A stretch of 26,836 bases of DNA from an uncultured Flavobacterium sp. (GCF_946220915.1 NZ_CAMIHH010000036.1:1-26836); one strand, 5' to 3'; shown: positions 7,499 through 15,838, numbered from the stretch's first letter. The notes: generated by a model from the sequence alone, not told the origin. Numbers and translations are program-made.

Positions 7499-9043
7499 AT
7501 GAATAAAACTAGATTTCGCTTACTGGTGTTCTTTATGAGCCTGTCGCTGATAGGCATTATACTGGTACAGCTATATTGGGTCAATTCGTCGCTAAAAAAT
7601 AATGAGGAGCAGTTCAGGTTCCATATACAGGGCATACTTGATAAAGTAACCAACAAGCTTGAAGAGCAGGAAGCCGATGAATTTTACAAGATTTATGTAA
7701 AGGCCAAAGACAGCCTTGGCGGCAACCCTAACAGGAACGACCTGTTGCCTTATTACACTCAGAATGACGGGTCGCGGCAAAAGCCGATCATATATTCGGA
7801 CAATGTAACCCGCGAAGATTATAGTGATGTGTTCTTTGATAAAAACAGGGTCGATAATTTCGTGAGGAGGAAGGCAGGAAGTAAAACCCCGGCAGGGCAG
7901 GAGGCCAATTCACCAAAAGGCAGTGAAAGTGTTGACGACCGCGAACGATGGTTTGATTTTCAGCTTGCAGGTTTTTTAAAGGATTACCGCGAGTACAATC
8001 CGCCTGAAAAGTGGGTTTCAAAGGATAAGGTAGGGCGCATCATACGCAACGAGCTGGAGCAAAATGAGGTGCGTACCCCGTTTGAATTTGCCATCTATCG
8101 TAACCAGATGCCCACCAAGATCAAATCGGATAACCTGAAATATGATCCGGATCCTGGTTCATTTTTGCACCATAATGTCTTTACCGACAGCGACGGCGCA
8201 TCATCCTACGTGCTGGTAATAAGCTTTCCGCAAAAAAAAGTGTTTCTCTTTACGCAGCTTGTAGGCATCACGTCGCTATCCATAATATTTACGCTTATCA
8301 TTATCATTGCCTACCTGAGCGCCATCAACCAGCTCATTAAGCAAAAACAGATATCTGAAATTAAAACAGATTTCATTAACAACATGACCCACGAGTTCAA
8401 AACACCCATCGCTACAATAAACTTGGCGCTGGATGCAATAAAGAACCCTAAGATATTTGACGATAAGGATAAAGTGCAGCGCTACCTTCAAATGATACGC
8501 GACGAGAATAAAAGAATGCATGCCCAGGTAGAAAACGTACTCCAGATATCGAGGCTGGAAAAGAAGGAACTCGAAATTGTAAAAGAACAGGCGGACATAC
8601 ATGATATACTGGAAATTGCCATTGAGCACGTAAACCTCATCATAGAGGCAAGGCAGGGTACGCTTACAAGGAGCATGGAGGCACAAAGGACAACGGTATT
8701 GCTAAATGATGTGCACTTTACCAATGTTCTTGTTAATATTTTGGACAATGCCATCAAATATTCGCCAGACGAGCCCGTTATAGAAGTAGCGACCGAAAAT
8801 GTGAAGGACTTTATCCTGATAAAAATAAAAGACCACGGATTGGGAATGTCTAAAAATGTGCAAAAAAAGATCTTTGAGAAGTTCTACAGGGAGCATACCG
8901 GAGACATTCACAACGTAAAGGGCCACGGTCTTGGGCTTGCTTATGTAAAAAGAATTGTTGAAGACCATAATTGCCACATATACGTGGAAAGCGAAAAAGG
9001 TAAAGGCAGCACCTTTATAATTAAAATGCCACTAATAAATTAA
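7499..9043 (+). CDS. Membrane sensor histidine kinase (RprX-like)
   Basis: A 514-residue sensor kinase. Transmembrane segments lie at about 7-28 and 248-273, enclosing a periplasmic sensor region of some 220 residues with no domain I can name. Its middle (about 122-150) is charged and low in complexity. The cytoplasmic part has the HisKA H-box NMTHEFKTP (phospho-accepting H298), the N-box NVLVNILDNAIKYS, the G1 box DHGLGM, the F box FEKFYR and the G2 box GHGLGLAYVK, so all catalytic elements are intact. The response regulator starts four bases after its stop codon. The pair resembles Bacteroides RprX/RprY in layout; the signal is unknown. Confidence 0.92.
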   Translation: MNKTRFRLLVFFMSLSLIGIILVQLYWVNSSLKNNEEQFRFHIQGILDKVTNKLEEQEADEFYKIYVKAKDSLGGNPNRNDLLPYYTQNDGSRQKPIIYSDNVTREDYSDVFFDKNRVDNFVRRKAGSKTPAGQEANSPKGSESVDDRERWFDFQLAGFLKDYREYNPPEKWVSKDKVGRIIRNELEQNEVRTPFEFAIYRNQMPTKIKSDNLKYDPDPGSFLHHNVFTDSDGASSYVLVISFPQKKVFLFTQLVGITSLSIIFTLIIIIAYLSAINQLIKQKQISEIKTDFINNMTHEFKTPIATINLALDAIKNPKIFDDKDKVQRYLQMIRDENKRMHAQVENVLQISRLEKKELEIVKEQADIHDILEIAIEHVNLIIEARQGTLTRSMEAQRTTVLLNDVHFTNVLVNILDNAIKYSPDEPVIEVATENVKDFILIKIKDHGLGMSKNVQKKIFEKFYREHTGDIHNVKGHGLGLAYVKRIVEDHNCHIYVESEKGKGSTFIIKMPLIN

Positions 9044-9047
9044 ACAT

Positions 9048-9770
9048 ATGGAAGAAGTAAACAAAAAGATCCTTTTGGTAGAAGACGATCCCAACTTTGG
9101 GGCGGTACTGAAAGATTATCTGTTAATTAATGATTTTGACGTTACACTGGCTAAGAACGGAATGGAAGGTTTCGAAAAGTTCAAAAAGGATAATTTCGAC
9201 CTTTGCATCCTTGACGTGATGATGCCTTATAAGGACGGATATACGCTGGCCCGCGAAATAAGGGAAAAAAATAAGGAGGTGCCTATCATTTTCCTTACGG
9301 CAAAATCCATGAAAGAGGATGTGTTGAAAGGCTATAAGGTAGGGGCAGACGATTACCTTAACAAGCCGTTTGACTCTGAAGTGCTTTTGATGAAGATCAA
9401 GGCGATCATCCACAGGAAAGCTTCGGAAACGAAAACGGACAACTCTAAATTTGAATTCCAGATCGGTAAGTTCCACCTGAATTCAAAACTGCGTTTCCTT
9501 ACGTTCTCTGAAGATGAGCCTATCAAGCTTTCGCCAAAGGAAAACGAACTGCTTAAAATGCTGGCCCTGCATGAAAACGACCTCATGCCGAGGGAACTTG
9601 CCCTTACAAAGATTTGGAGGGATGACAACTATTTTACCTCGAGGAGTATGGACGTATACATTGCCAAGCTAAGGAAATACCTGAAGCAGGATGAAGAAGT
9701 GGAGATATTGAACATCCATGGCGAAGGGTTCAGGCTGGTTGTGAAAAACAAAGTAGCTGAAGAGAAGTAG
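9048..9770 (+). CDS. OmpR-family response regulator (RprY-like)
   Basis: A 240-residue DNA-binding regulator and partner of the preceding kinase. The receiver domain (about 7-120) shows the acidic pair E12/D13/D14 (VEDD), the phospho-accepting D56 in ILDVMMP, the switch T84 in FLTAK and K106 in LNKPF. The C-terminal half is a winged-helix Trans_reg_C domain (LSPKENELLKML, SRSMDVYIAKLRKYL, INIHGEGFRL). The gene lies four bases from the kinase stop, so the two are co-expressed. A terminator follows immediately. Targets cannot be inferred here. Confidence 0.95.
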   Translation: MEEVNKKILLVEDDPNFGAVLKDYLLINDFDVTLAKNGMEGFEKFKKDNFDLCILDVMMPYKDGYTLAREIREKNKEVPIIFLTAKSMKEDVLKGYKVGADDYLNKPFDSEVLLMKIKAIIHRKASETKTDNSKFEFQIGKFHLNSKLRFLTFSEDEPIKLSPKENELLKMLALHENDLMPRELALTKIWRDDNYFTSRSMDVYIAKLRKYLKQDEEVEILNIHGEGFRLVVKNKVAEEK

Positions 9771-9789
9771 ACAAAAATACCATAAGTTT

Positions 9790-9820
9790 AAAAGCCCTGC
9801 CCCGATTTAGCAGGGCTTTT
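9790..9820 (+). terminator. Bidirectional terminator between the response regulator and thioesterase genes
   Basis: An 11-bp perfect stem (9790-9800 with 9810-9820, core AGCCCTGC) surrounds a 9-base loop. A-runs on one side and T-runs on the other make it usable from both strands, which suits its place between convergent genes. Confidence 0.85.
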
Positions 9821-9877
9821 GATTTTTAGTTTTTGAAGATGGATTGCATAATTTTATAACGCGTCATTTAAGTTCTT

Positions 9878-10621
9878 TTATCCTTTCCAGTTCAGTTCCA
9901 AGGCAAAGCAGGCTTTCCCATCTTTAGTAATGGTAAAATGATCCTGCCCATTTTCATTACCTTTTGTTATTTCTACAATGTCGCCAAGCATAAGCTCTTT
10001 CATATAGTTCATATCGAAGCTGGCTAATTTGTTTTTCAATATTGGTTTCGGGTCGATTGCATCCAGGCACCACTCCAGGTACTTTACGTTATTGGCATGG
10101 AAAACGATGTCAAGGTCGGATAACACGACTTTCCTTTGGGAATGCAATTCCGCCTCACGTGAAATGTCTATCTTTTTAAATGATTCGACAGCAGCACGCC
10201 TTTCCGGATATTTTTCAAAATGCTCGTGGGGCAGGGCAAGGGCTTCCGGCCTGCGCAGCTTTGTGTTGAACACCGCCCAAAACGTCTCTGATCCCGCAAT
10301 CTTTTTATCGCCTAAATACATCTCTAAAGCACGGATTGACCTCGAACCCTGGAGGTCGTATATCCAAGTTTTTACAGTTACAACATCGCGCCATTTTGGG
10401 AGATCTTGTATTTCTACGCGCATACGGCTCAGTACCCAGGCCTGGTCGTGCAGCTGCATATCGGTAAAGCTAAGGCCGCCAAGCTCCGCGTGATGGCCAG
10501 CGGTAAGCTGGAGCAGGTTGCAGAGTTCGGTGTGCTTAAGCAGCCCGTTTGGCGTACATTGCAAAAAGTTGATTTCCCAGTCATGGGAATATACAGATTG
10601 GAATTTTTCTGATACAGGCAT
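9878..10621 (-). CDS. Acyl-ACP thioesterase (double hotdog, FatA-like)
   Basis: A 247-residue cytoplasmic enzyme that would release free fatty acids from acyl-ACP. It has the two-hotdog layout: the first domain contains an HAELGGLS segment and W62-V-L-S-R, and the second contains the family's core motif near residues 169-185. There the usual D-x-N-x-H-x-N-N-V-K-Y reads D171-I-V-F-H175-A-N-N-V-K-Y, so the Asn expected at 173 is Val; D171, H175 and E183 remain. The start codon overlaps the last base of the miaA stop (TAATG), so it is the last gene of the channel-miaA-thioesterase unit. Activity may be altered; the family assignment is secure. Confidence 0.88.
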   Translation of the reverse strand: MPVSEKFQSVYSHDWEINFLQCTPNGLLKHTELCNLLQLTAGHHAELGGLSFTDMQLHDQAWVLSRMRVEIQDLPKWRDVVTVKTWIYDLQGSRSIRALEMYLGDKKIAGSETFWAVFNTKLRRPEALALPHEHFEKYPERRAAVESFKKIDISREAELHSQRKVVLSDLDIVFHANNVKYLEWCLDAIDPKPILKNKLASFDMNYMKELMLGDIVEITKGNENGQDHFTITKDGKACFALELNWKG

Positions 10622-11532
10622 TAGCGTATGCTTTCAATATGGTTAATGATATCTTCGGCGGGGGTGGTAAAATCAAACCATTTCGCCCCTTCGTTGCGCT
10701 GGAACCACGTCATCTGCCGTTTGGCAAAACGGCGCGTATTCTTTTTTATTTCCTCAATAGCTTGTTCAAGTGACAGTTCGCCGTCAAAATAGCCGAACAA
10801 CTCGCGGTATCCTACCGTTTGCAGCGCATTGAGTTTTTTATGGGGATATAGCGCCCGGGCTTCCCCTGCCAGCCCGTTGGCCATCATGATGTCGACACGC
10901 TCATTGATGCGTCGGTATATGGTTGCCCGGTCGGCTTCAAGCCCGATGATGATTGGCATAAACTGGCGGCTGTTTTTTTTTATGTTAAGGAAAGAGGAGT
11001 AAGGCTTTCCCGAGCCGATGCTTACCTCCAGCGCCCTCATGAGCCGCTGTGGGTTTTCGATGGCGACCTTTTGGTAGTGAACAGGGTCCAGCTTTTTCAG
11101 TTCCTCCTGAAGATAAGTGATTCCGTACCGGTCGTAGTCTTTAATGAGATCCTCACGCACCAATGGGTCAATTTCCGGGAAATCATCTAACCCTTTTAAT
11201 ACAGCATCTATGTACAGGCCTGAGCCACCCACGATTACAGCAAAGTCACTGTCCTGGAAAAGTTCATTAAGTTTTGCAATGGCATCGCGTTCAAAATCGC
11301 CAACGGTATAGTCGTCAAATATGCTGATGTTTTGTATAAAATGATGTTGTGCCGCCCCAAGCTCTTCTTTAGAGGGGACGGCAGTGCCAATAGCCATCTC
11401 CTTAAAAAACTGCCTGCTGTCCGCCGAAATGATACTGCATTTAAAATGCTGCGCGATCTTTATCGACAGGGCTGTTTTACCTATTGCGGTAGGGCCAATA
11501 ATTGTAATAAGATATTTTGGTGAGATCTCCAT
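10621..11532 (-). CDS. miaA: tRNA dimethylallyltransferase
   Basis: A 303-residue enzyme that transfers a dimethylallyl group to N6 of adenosine 37 in tRNAs reading codons that begin with U. It shows the P-loop GPTAIGKT (13-20), the DSRQ motif (38-41), the GGSGLYI(D) motif, and the QTVGYRE(L) and KRQMTWFQR motifs near the C-terminus. Length and order are normal for MiaA. Its ATG overlaps the stop of the ion-channel gene by one base, and its stop overlaps the thioesterase start by one base, so the three are translationally coupled. Confidence 0.96.
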   Translation of the reverse strand: MEISPKYLITIIGPTAIGKTALSIKIAQHFKCSIISADSRQFFKEMAIGTAVPSKEELGAAQHHFIQNISIFDDYTVGDFERDAIAKLNELFQDSDFAVIVGGSGLYIDAVLKGLDDFPEIDPLVREDLIKDYDRYGITYLQEELKKLDPVHYQKVAIENPQRLMRALEVSIGSGKPYSSFLNIKKNSRQFMPIIIGLEADRATIYRRINERVDIMMANGLAGEARALYPHKKLNALQTVGYRELFGYFDGELSLEQAIEEIKKNTRRFAKRQMTWFQRNEGAKWFDFTTPAEDIINHIESIR

Positions 11533-12344
11533 CAGTTGAGTTTATTGGCGCAATTATAACAGAACCTGGCATCGTCCCTGTGATGGTCGGCATTGCAGTT
11601 AGAACATACCTGCGTATTTTCATGCGGTTTTGTGGTAATGAACTGTGCGGTAACCAGCCCCGTAGGCACGGCAATGATGCCATAACCCAATATCATGATA
11701 AGCATGGAAAGGAACTGCCCAAGCGGCGTAACCGGGGTAATGTCGCCAAAGCCCACGGTAGTGAGCGTTACTATGGTCCAGTATATGCTGGTAGGGATGC
11801 TTGTAAAGCCGCTCTCCGGGCCTTCGATCATGTACATGAGCGTGCCGAGAATGATGCACAATACGATAACGCTGAAAAGGAAAACTGCTATTTTGACCCT
11901 GCTTTTTTTTATGGCTGCGGCAAGCTGGTTGGAAGCGCCTACAAAATGCACAAGCTTTAATATCCTGAATATGCGCAGCAGCCTTATGGCGCGGATGGCA
12001 ATGAGGAAGCCCGTTCCTGGAAACAGCAGGCCGATATATTTTGGGAGGGTTGCCAGCAGGTCTACAATGCCGTAAAAACTGAAAATGTAGTGCCAGGGGC
12101 GTTTTACCGCAATAATCCGGGCAATGTACTCAAAGGTAAAAAAGATGGTTACCACCCATTCTACAACTGCAAGCTCATAGCCATATTTTATTTTAATGGG
12201 GGCCACGCTTTCAAGCATGACGGCTGTCACGCTAATGAGTATGATGGCTATCAGGCTGAGATCGAAAAACTTTCCGGCAGGGGTATCGGCCTCATAAACG
12301 ACCGTATGGAGCTTCCTCCTGAAATTTTCCGAAATAATGGGCAT
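11532..12344 (-). CDS. Six-TM voltage-gated-type potassium channel with zinc-ribbon tail
   Basis: A 270-residue inner-membrane ion channel subunit. Hydrophobic segments S1-S4 lie between about 27 and 135. S4 carries regularly spaced basic residues R118, R121, R124, R127 and K130, a voltage-sensor pattern. S5 is at about 152-173, the pore helix and selectivity filter TTVGFGD at 195-201, and S6 at about 208-235. A C-terminal C-x2-C...C-x2-C set (C247, C250, C262, C265) forms a probable zinc ribbon in the cytoplasm. The TVGFG filter predicts K+ selectivity. It is the first gene of a tightly overlapping unit with miaA and the thioesterase. Gating signal and zinc role are inference. Confidence 0.9.
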   Translation of the reverse strand: MPIISENFRRKLHTVVYEADTPAGKFFDLSLIAIILISVTAVMLESVAPIKIKYGYELAVVEWVVTIFFTFEYIARIIAVKRPWHYIFSFYGIVDLLATLPKYIGLLFPGTGFLIAIRAIRLLRIFRILKLVHFVGASNQLAAAIKKSRVKIAVFLFSVIVLCIILGTLMYMIEGPESGFTSIPTSIYWTIVTLTTVGFGDITPVTPLGQFLSMLIMILGYGIIAVPTGLVTAQFITTKPHENTQVCSNCNADHHRDDARFCYNCANKLN

Positions 12345-12380
12345 GAAAAATCCTTTTGTTTATTAAATATACGAAATCTA

Positions 12381-13745
12381 TCAGAACCGTACTATTTTCA
12401 GGCCTTTCTTTTTGTGCATATAGTTGAGGATGATTCGGCGCACATCTTTATTGTCATCCATGGGCACGATTATATTTTTAAGTATGTCAAGCTTATGCAC
12501 CTGGTAGTTGAGATTGAAAAAACCATAGCCTTTGTAAATGCCATCCTCAATCAGTACAACACTTCGTTCGTCAACGGTACGTCCCCTGTCTATGATTGCA
12601 ATGGTCTGCCCGCTGAAACTATTTTCGGTAATATATCCTGCCACGCGCACATTGTAATCCCCCGGCGATTCTTGTTTAATGCACGCACCATTGCATTCGT
12701 CAAGCTCATACGGGAAGCAATGTTCCTTTGCATTTGCATCCATGCCGTTTATCTTTTGGCACAGCCTGTACTTTTCGGTTGCTTTAAAAAGGGCGCTTTT
12801 ACCTTCTGCCGGTCCTGCAAACGAAATAACCTCTTTCCTCCGTGCATCCGTCTTTTGCAGCCTTAGTGCAGTATAGCCATCAGCATCTGTTTCGGCATAT
12901 ATGGACCATGGAAAAATATTTTTTTTGAGTGCTGCATTGTAGGCAGGCCTGTTGGCCTTTATCTCGCTGCATTCTTTCAGCAGGGCGATCAGCTCACTGC
13001 CAGTCGCTTCGTAATTGACTGTAAACGCCTGCTTTTGTATTTTTTTTGATTTGGAAGATGTACCCGTAAAATGCTGGTTGACCCTCTTTTTTATGTTCCG
13101 GCTTTTACCAAGGTAGATCATGTCGCCATTTTCCTTATGGATGTAATACACACCGGTAACCGATGGTATGCTCTCCAGCAGGTCCTTGAGCTTTGGCGCC
13201 ATCCCTTTTTTTACTTCGGTCCTGATAAGGCTTTTCAGGATTTGCTTTTCTACGTCTTTTTCAAGCAAAAGCTTAAAAAGGTGCACGGTTGCCAGTGCAT
13301 CGCCTGTAGCACGGTGCCTGTCGGTCATCGGTATGCCCAGTGCGCGAACCAGTTTGCCCAGGCTGTGCGATGGCTGTTCCGGAAGCAGTTTTTGGGAAAG
13401 CTCTACCGTACAGAGTGTCTGCTTTTCAAAATCATATCCCAGGTTCCTGAATTCTATGCGAAGCACCCTATAGTCAAACTGCGCATTATGGGCTACAAGG
13501 ACACAGCCCTCGGTGATCTCGATAATGCGTTTGGCCACCTCATAAAACTTAGGTGCACTGCGCAGCATGGCATTGTTGATGCCGGTAAGCTTTACCACAA
13601 AAGGCTGTATGGGCTTTTCCGGGTTGACCAGGCTAAAAAACTGGTCTGTTACCTCATGCCCGTCATATTTATAAATGGCAATTTCGGTTATACCTTCTTC
13701 GTTAAACTGCCCACCGGTAGTTTCTATGTCAAGTATTGCGTACAT
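12381..13745 (-). CDS. DEDDh 3'-5' exonuclease fused to a GIY-YIG nuclease domain
   Basis: A 454-residue fusion of two nuclease modules. The N-terminal third is a DnaQ-like exonuclease with metal ligands D6 and E8 (LDIETTGG), D91 (HNAQFDYRVLR), and H144 with D149 (HRATGDA). Residues about 194-285 form a GIY-YIG domain of UvrC/Cho type (GVYYIH at 198-203, IYLGKS at 210-215, R221). The C-terminal 150 residues resemble the region after the GIY-YIG domain in Cho-like proteins, including a CNGACI cysteine motif. Such exonuclease/GIY-YIG fusions are annotated as DNA polymerase III epsilon-like and are probably repair nucleases; their exact role is not established to my knowledge. A GC-rich hairpin repeat abuts the start codon. 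Confidence 0.88.
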   Translation of the reverse strand: MYAILDIETTGGQFNEEGITEIAIYKYDGHEVTDQFFSLVNPEKPIQPFVVKLTGINNAMLRSAPKFYEVAKRIIEITEGCVLVAHNAQFDYRVLRIEFRNLGYDFEKQTLCTVELSQKLLPEQPSHSLGKLVRALGIPMTDRHRATGDALATVHLFKLLLEKDVEKQILKSLIRTEVKKGMAPKLKDLLESIPSVTGVYYIHKENGDMIYLGKSRNIKKRVNQHFTGTSSKSKKIQKQAFTVNYEATGSELIALLKECSEIKANRPAYNAALKKNIFPWSIYAETDADGYTALRLQKTDARRKEVISFAGPAEGKSALFKATEKYRLCQKINGMDANAKEHCFPYELDECNGACIKQESPGDYNVRVAGYITENSFSGQTIAIIDRGRTVDERSVVLIEDGIYKGYGFFNLNYQVHKLDILKNIIVPMDDNKDVRRIILNYMHKKKGLKIVRF

Positions 13746-13771
13746 GCCCCCTAACCCCCGAAGGGGGAATT
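13746..13771 (-). repeat. Hairpin repeat with TTAGGG core, copy 1
   Basis: On the minus strand it reads AATT, CCCCC, TTC, GGGGG, TTA, GGGGG, C and then the exonuclease ATG. The C5/G5 arms (13763-13767 with 13755-13759) form a hairpin directly upstream of the start codon. It has the same layout as 13857-13888, in the opposite orientation. Short GC-rich elements of this kind recur between genes in flavobacterial genomes from what I recall; this cannot be verified here. Confidence 0.55.
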
Positions 13772-13856
13772 ATTATCGTAAATATTCAAAATTTCGGTTT
13801 TAAAGCCATCAATAGCAAATATAGTAATTCTACCGGTATATATTCGCATGAGTAAG

Positions 13857-13888
13857 AATTCCCTGCCGGTAGGCAGGGTTAGGGTGCC
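13857..13888 (+). repeat. Hairpin repeat with TTAGGG core, copy 2 (inverted relative to copy 1)
   Basis: AATT (13857-13860) is followed by CCCTGCC, a GGTA loop and GGCAGGG (7-bp perfect stem, 13861-13867 with 13872-13878), then TTAGGG and TGCC. The element starts right after the yggS stop codon when read on the minus strand. No T tract follows on the minus strand, so it is not a classic terminator, though it may stabilise the 3' end of the message. Confidence 0.55.
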
Positions 13889-13889
13889 T

Positions 13890-14552
13890 TTAACGGGAAC
13901 CAAAAATACTGCTCCCTATCCTTACCATGGTACTGCCGCACTCAATAGCGATTTGGTAGTCGCCGCTCATGCCCATGGATAAAGTTGTAGGTTGACAGTT
14001 GTCGGTTTTCGGTTGCTGACTCAGATGGTCATACATGGATTTGAGACGGGTGAATTCCTTGCGGATTTGGGCTTCATCATCGGTAAAAGTTGCCATGCCC
14101 ATAAGGCCGGTTACCCGGATGTTATGCATCTGTTTAAATTCTTCCGAAGCCAAAAGTTCTGTAAGTTCGCTTTCGTCCATGCCGAATTTGGTATCTTCTT
14201 CGGCAATGTGCATTTGTAACAGGCAGTCGATGATGCGGTTGTGCTTTTGTGCCTGCTTGTCAATCTCTGCCAGTAATTTAAGGCTGTCCACACCATGCAC
14301 AAGGCTTACGAAAGATGCCATGTACTTCACCTTATTGCTCTGCACGTGGCCTATCATGTGCCATTGGATGTCCTTTGGCATTTCCTCATGCTTGGCCGCC
14401 ATTTCCTGGATTTTGTTCTCCCCGAATATGCGCTGCCCGGCGTTGTAAGCTTCCATCAGGTCGGGTACAGGTTTGGTTTTGCTTACCGCTACCAGCGTAA
14501 CGTGGGGCGGGAGGGAGGCATTTATCTGGATGAGGTTACTTTGTATTGACAT
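13890..14552 (-). CDS. yggS: YggS/PROSC-family pyridoxal-phosphate homeostasis protein
   Basis: A 220-residue PLP-binding protein with an alanine-racemase-like barrel that buffers and delivers PLP in the cytoplasm and has no known catalytic activity. It shows VAVSKTKP with the Schiff-base lysine (K25), RIFGENKIQE, WHMIGHVQSNK, GLMGM, and the phosphate-binding SMGMSGDY and ECGSTMVRIGSSIFG motifs. I chose the second of two nearby ATGs (14552; the other is 14558) because family members usually begin MSIQ. Between barrel elements (about residues 179-190), a short low-complexity insert is encoded by five phased 7-base repeats, which is unusual in this gene. It follows the DUF1015 gene by a few bases and is likely co-transcribed with it. 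Confidence 0.93.
   Translation of the reverse strand: MSIQSNLIQINASLPPHVTLVAVSKTKPVPDLMEAYNAGQRIFGENKIQEMAAKHEEMPKDIQWHMIGHVQSNKVKYMASFVSLVHGVDSLKLLAEIDKQAQKHNRIIDCLLQMHIAEEDTKFGMDESELTELLASEEFKQMHNIRVTGLMGMATFTDDEAQIRKEFTRLKSMYDHLSQQPKTDNCQPTTLSMGMSGDYQIAIECGSTMVRIGSSIFGSR
13984..14018 (+). repeat. Heptanucleotide tandem repeat inside yggS
   Basis: Five phased 7-base units are visible on the plus strand: GTTGTAG, GTTGACA, GTTGTCG, GTTTTCG and GTTGCTG. They encode, on the minus strand, the QQPKTDNCQPTT segment of YggS. A unit of seven is not a multiple of three, so gain or loss of one unit would shift the frame before the phosphate-binding motifs. Confidence 0.6.
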
Positions 14553-14569
14553 CTTCATAAAATTAGAAA

Positions 14570-15784
14570 TTATATCTCATAAACCACCAGCCCACTCCTG
14601 AACTTCGGCTCAATATACGTACTTTTAGGCGGCATGATGAGGTTGTTATCTGCCAGGTGCTTTATCTCCTCAATACTTGCAGGGAATAACGTAAAACCGA
14701 CTTGATATTCGCCTTCATCCACCATTTGTTTTATGGCGGTTACGGGCTTGCTGCCGGGTATGTATTCAATGCGGCTGTCGTTCCTTAGGTCGGTAATGCC
14801 TAACAATGGCTGCAGTACTTTGTCGTACAATATCTGTGCGTCTAATGCTTCGGCAACCGAACTAAAGGTAGTGTTTTTCAGGTACAGGGCATAAAAATCG
14901 CCATCCAGGTACATCCCGTATTGAAATTTTGCTTCCGGTTTCCACAACTGCTGGCCTTTATTCTCAATGGTAAAATCTGCCGAAAGGGCAGTAAGGAATT
15001 CTTCTGCCGAAAGGCCGTTCAGGTCATGAATGATGCGGTTGTACTCGTATATCTTCAGGTCGTTTTCCGAAATAAGGAAACTCATGAAATAGTCAAGGTT
15101 TTCATTACCCGAAGCCTTGTCCTCATCATACAGCATTTCTGCCGAAGCCGAACGGTGATGGCCATCGGCAATGTACAGGTTTTCCATTGCACCGAATTTT
15201 TCCTGCAGCCATTGGATATCCTTCGGATCCTTTATCCGCCACAGCGTATGCCTCTCACGGTTGGCCGATGAGAACAGGTACAGCGGCCTTTTTTGTTTAC
15301 GGCCTGCAATCCAGTTTTCGATTTCGCTGTCTTCAGGATAAGTGATGAGTACCGGCTCGGTATTAAAACCCGTTTGGTGCAGGTAGTCCTTAAAATATCC
15401 TACGCGGTAGGGGAGTGTGTCCTCATGTTTTTTAATGATGTTGCTTTTATAATCAACTATGGATGTCCCCGCTATGACCCCGGTGTACATACGGCTTTTG
15501 CTTTGTATTTCGTAAAGGTAAAGACCCGGCCTGTTCTCCTGTTGCAGTACCTGTTCCTGCTTAAATTCCTCATACCGTGTCTTTACAGCCCTGAAACGGG
15601 TATCTGCCGATATTTTCAGCTGGTTTACATACGCCGGGTTGAGTATGTGCAGGAAAGAGTAAGGGTTATAGTCCAGCTGCGAGGCAAGCTCTGCGGGGCT
15701 ATAGTCGTCATAGGAGCGTGAGGTTACCAGGGCTGCCTTGTCGCGTGCCGGGCGCACCGCCCTGAATGGGATTATTTTTGCCAA
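14570..15784 (-). CDS. DUF1015 family protein
   Basis: A 404-residue cytoplasmic protein of the DUF1015 family, recognised from its beginning (MAKIIPFRAVRPARD), the YDDYSPAE(L) segment, NPYSFLHI, and the strongly conserved YIADGHHRSASAE motif near the middle. The family's reaction is not known; the ADGHHR motif suggests a metal or phosphate site, but that is inference. In related bacteria such genes often lie beside serine-biosynthesis genes; here it sits between hbd and yggS. The stop codon lies only about a dozen bases before yggS, so the two form one unit. The proximal 100 bases upstream hold a palindrome and heptamer repeats. Confidence 0.88.
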   Translation of the reverse strand: MAKIIPFRAVRPARDKAALVTSRSYDDYSPAELASQLDYNPYSFLHILNPAYVNQLKISADTRFRAVKTRYEEFKQEQVLQQENRPGLYLYEIQSKSRMYTGVIAGTSIVDYKSNIIKKHEDTLPYRVGYFKDYLHQTGFNTEPVLITYPEDSEIENWIAGRKQKRPLYLFSSANRERHTLWRIKDPKDIQWLQEKFGAMENLYIADGHHRSASAEMLYDEDKASGNENLDYFMSFLISENDLKIYEYNRIIHDLNGLSAEEFLTALSADFTIENKGQQLWKPEAKFQYGMYLDGDFYALYLKNTTFSSVAEALDAQILYDKVLQPLLGITDLRNDSRIEYIPGSKPVTAIKQMVDEGEYQVGFTLFPASIEEIKHLADNNLIMPPKSTYIEPKFRSGLVVYEI

Positions 15785-15838
15785 TTTTTTTTGTTTCAGG
15801 TTTAAAGTTTTTTTCCAGTTGTTTGCTTATAAAAGTAA

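Noticed and set aside
12090..13754. Plus-strand frames of 258 and 227 codons opposite the exonuclease/GIY-YIG and channel genes
   Set aside because: Both are antisense to genes with intact catalytic motifs. The frames have irregular hydrophobic and Cys content and no recognisable domains.
13746..13888. TTAGGG sequences as telomere-like DNA
   Set aside because: Only single TTAGGG cores next to hairpin arms are present, without tandem units, so a telomere role is not supported in a bacterial chromosome segment.
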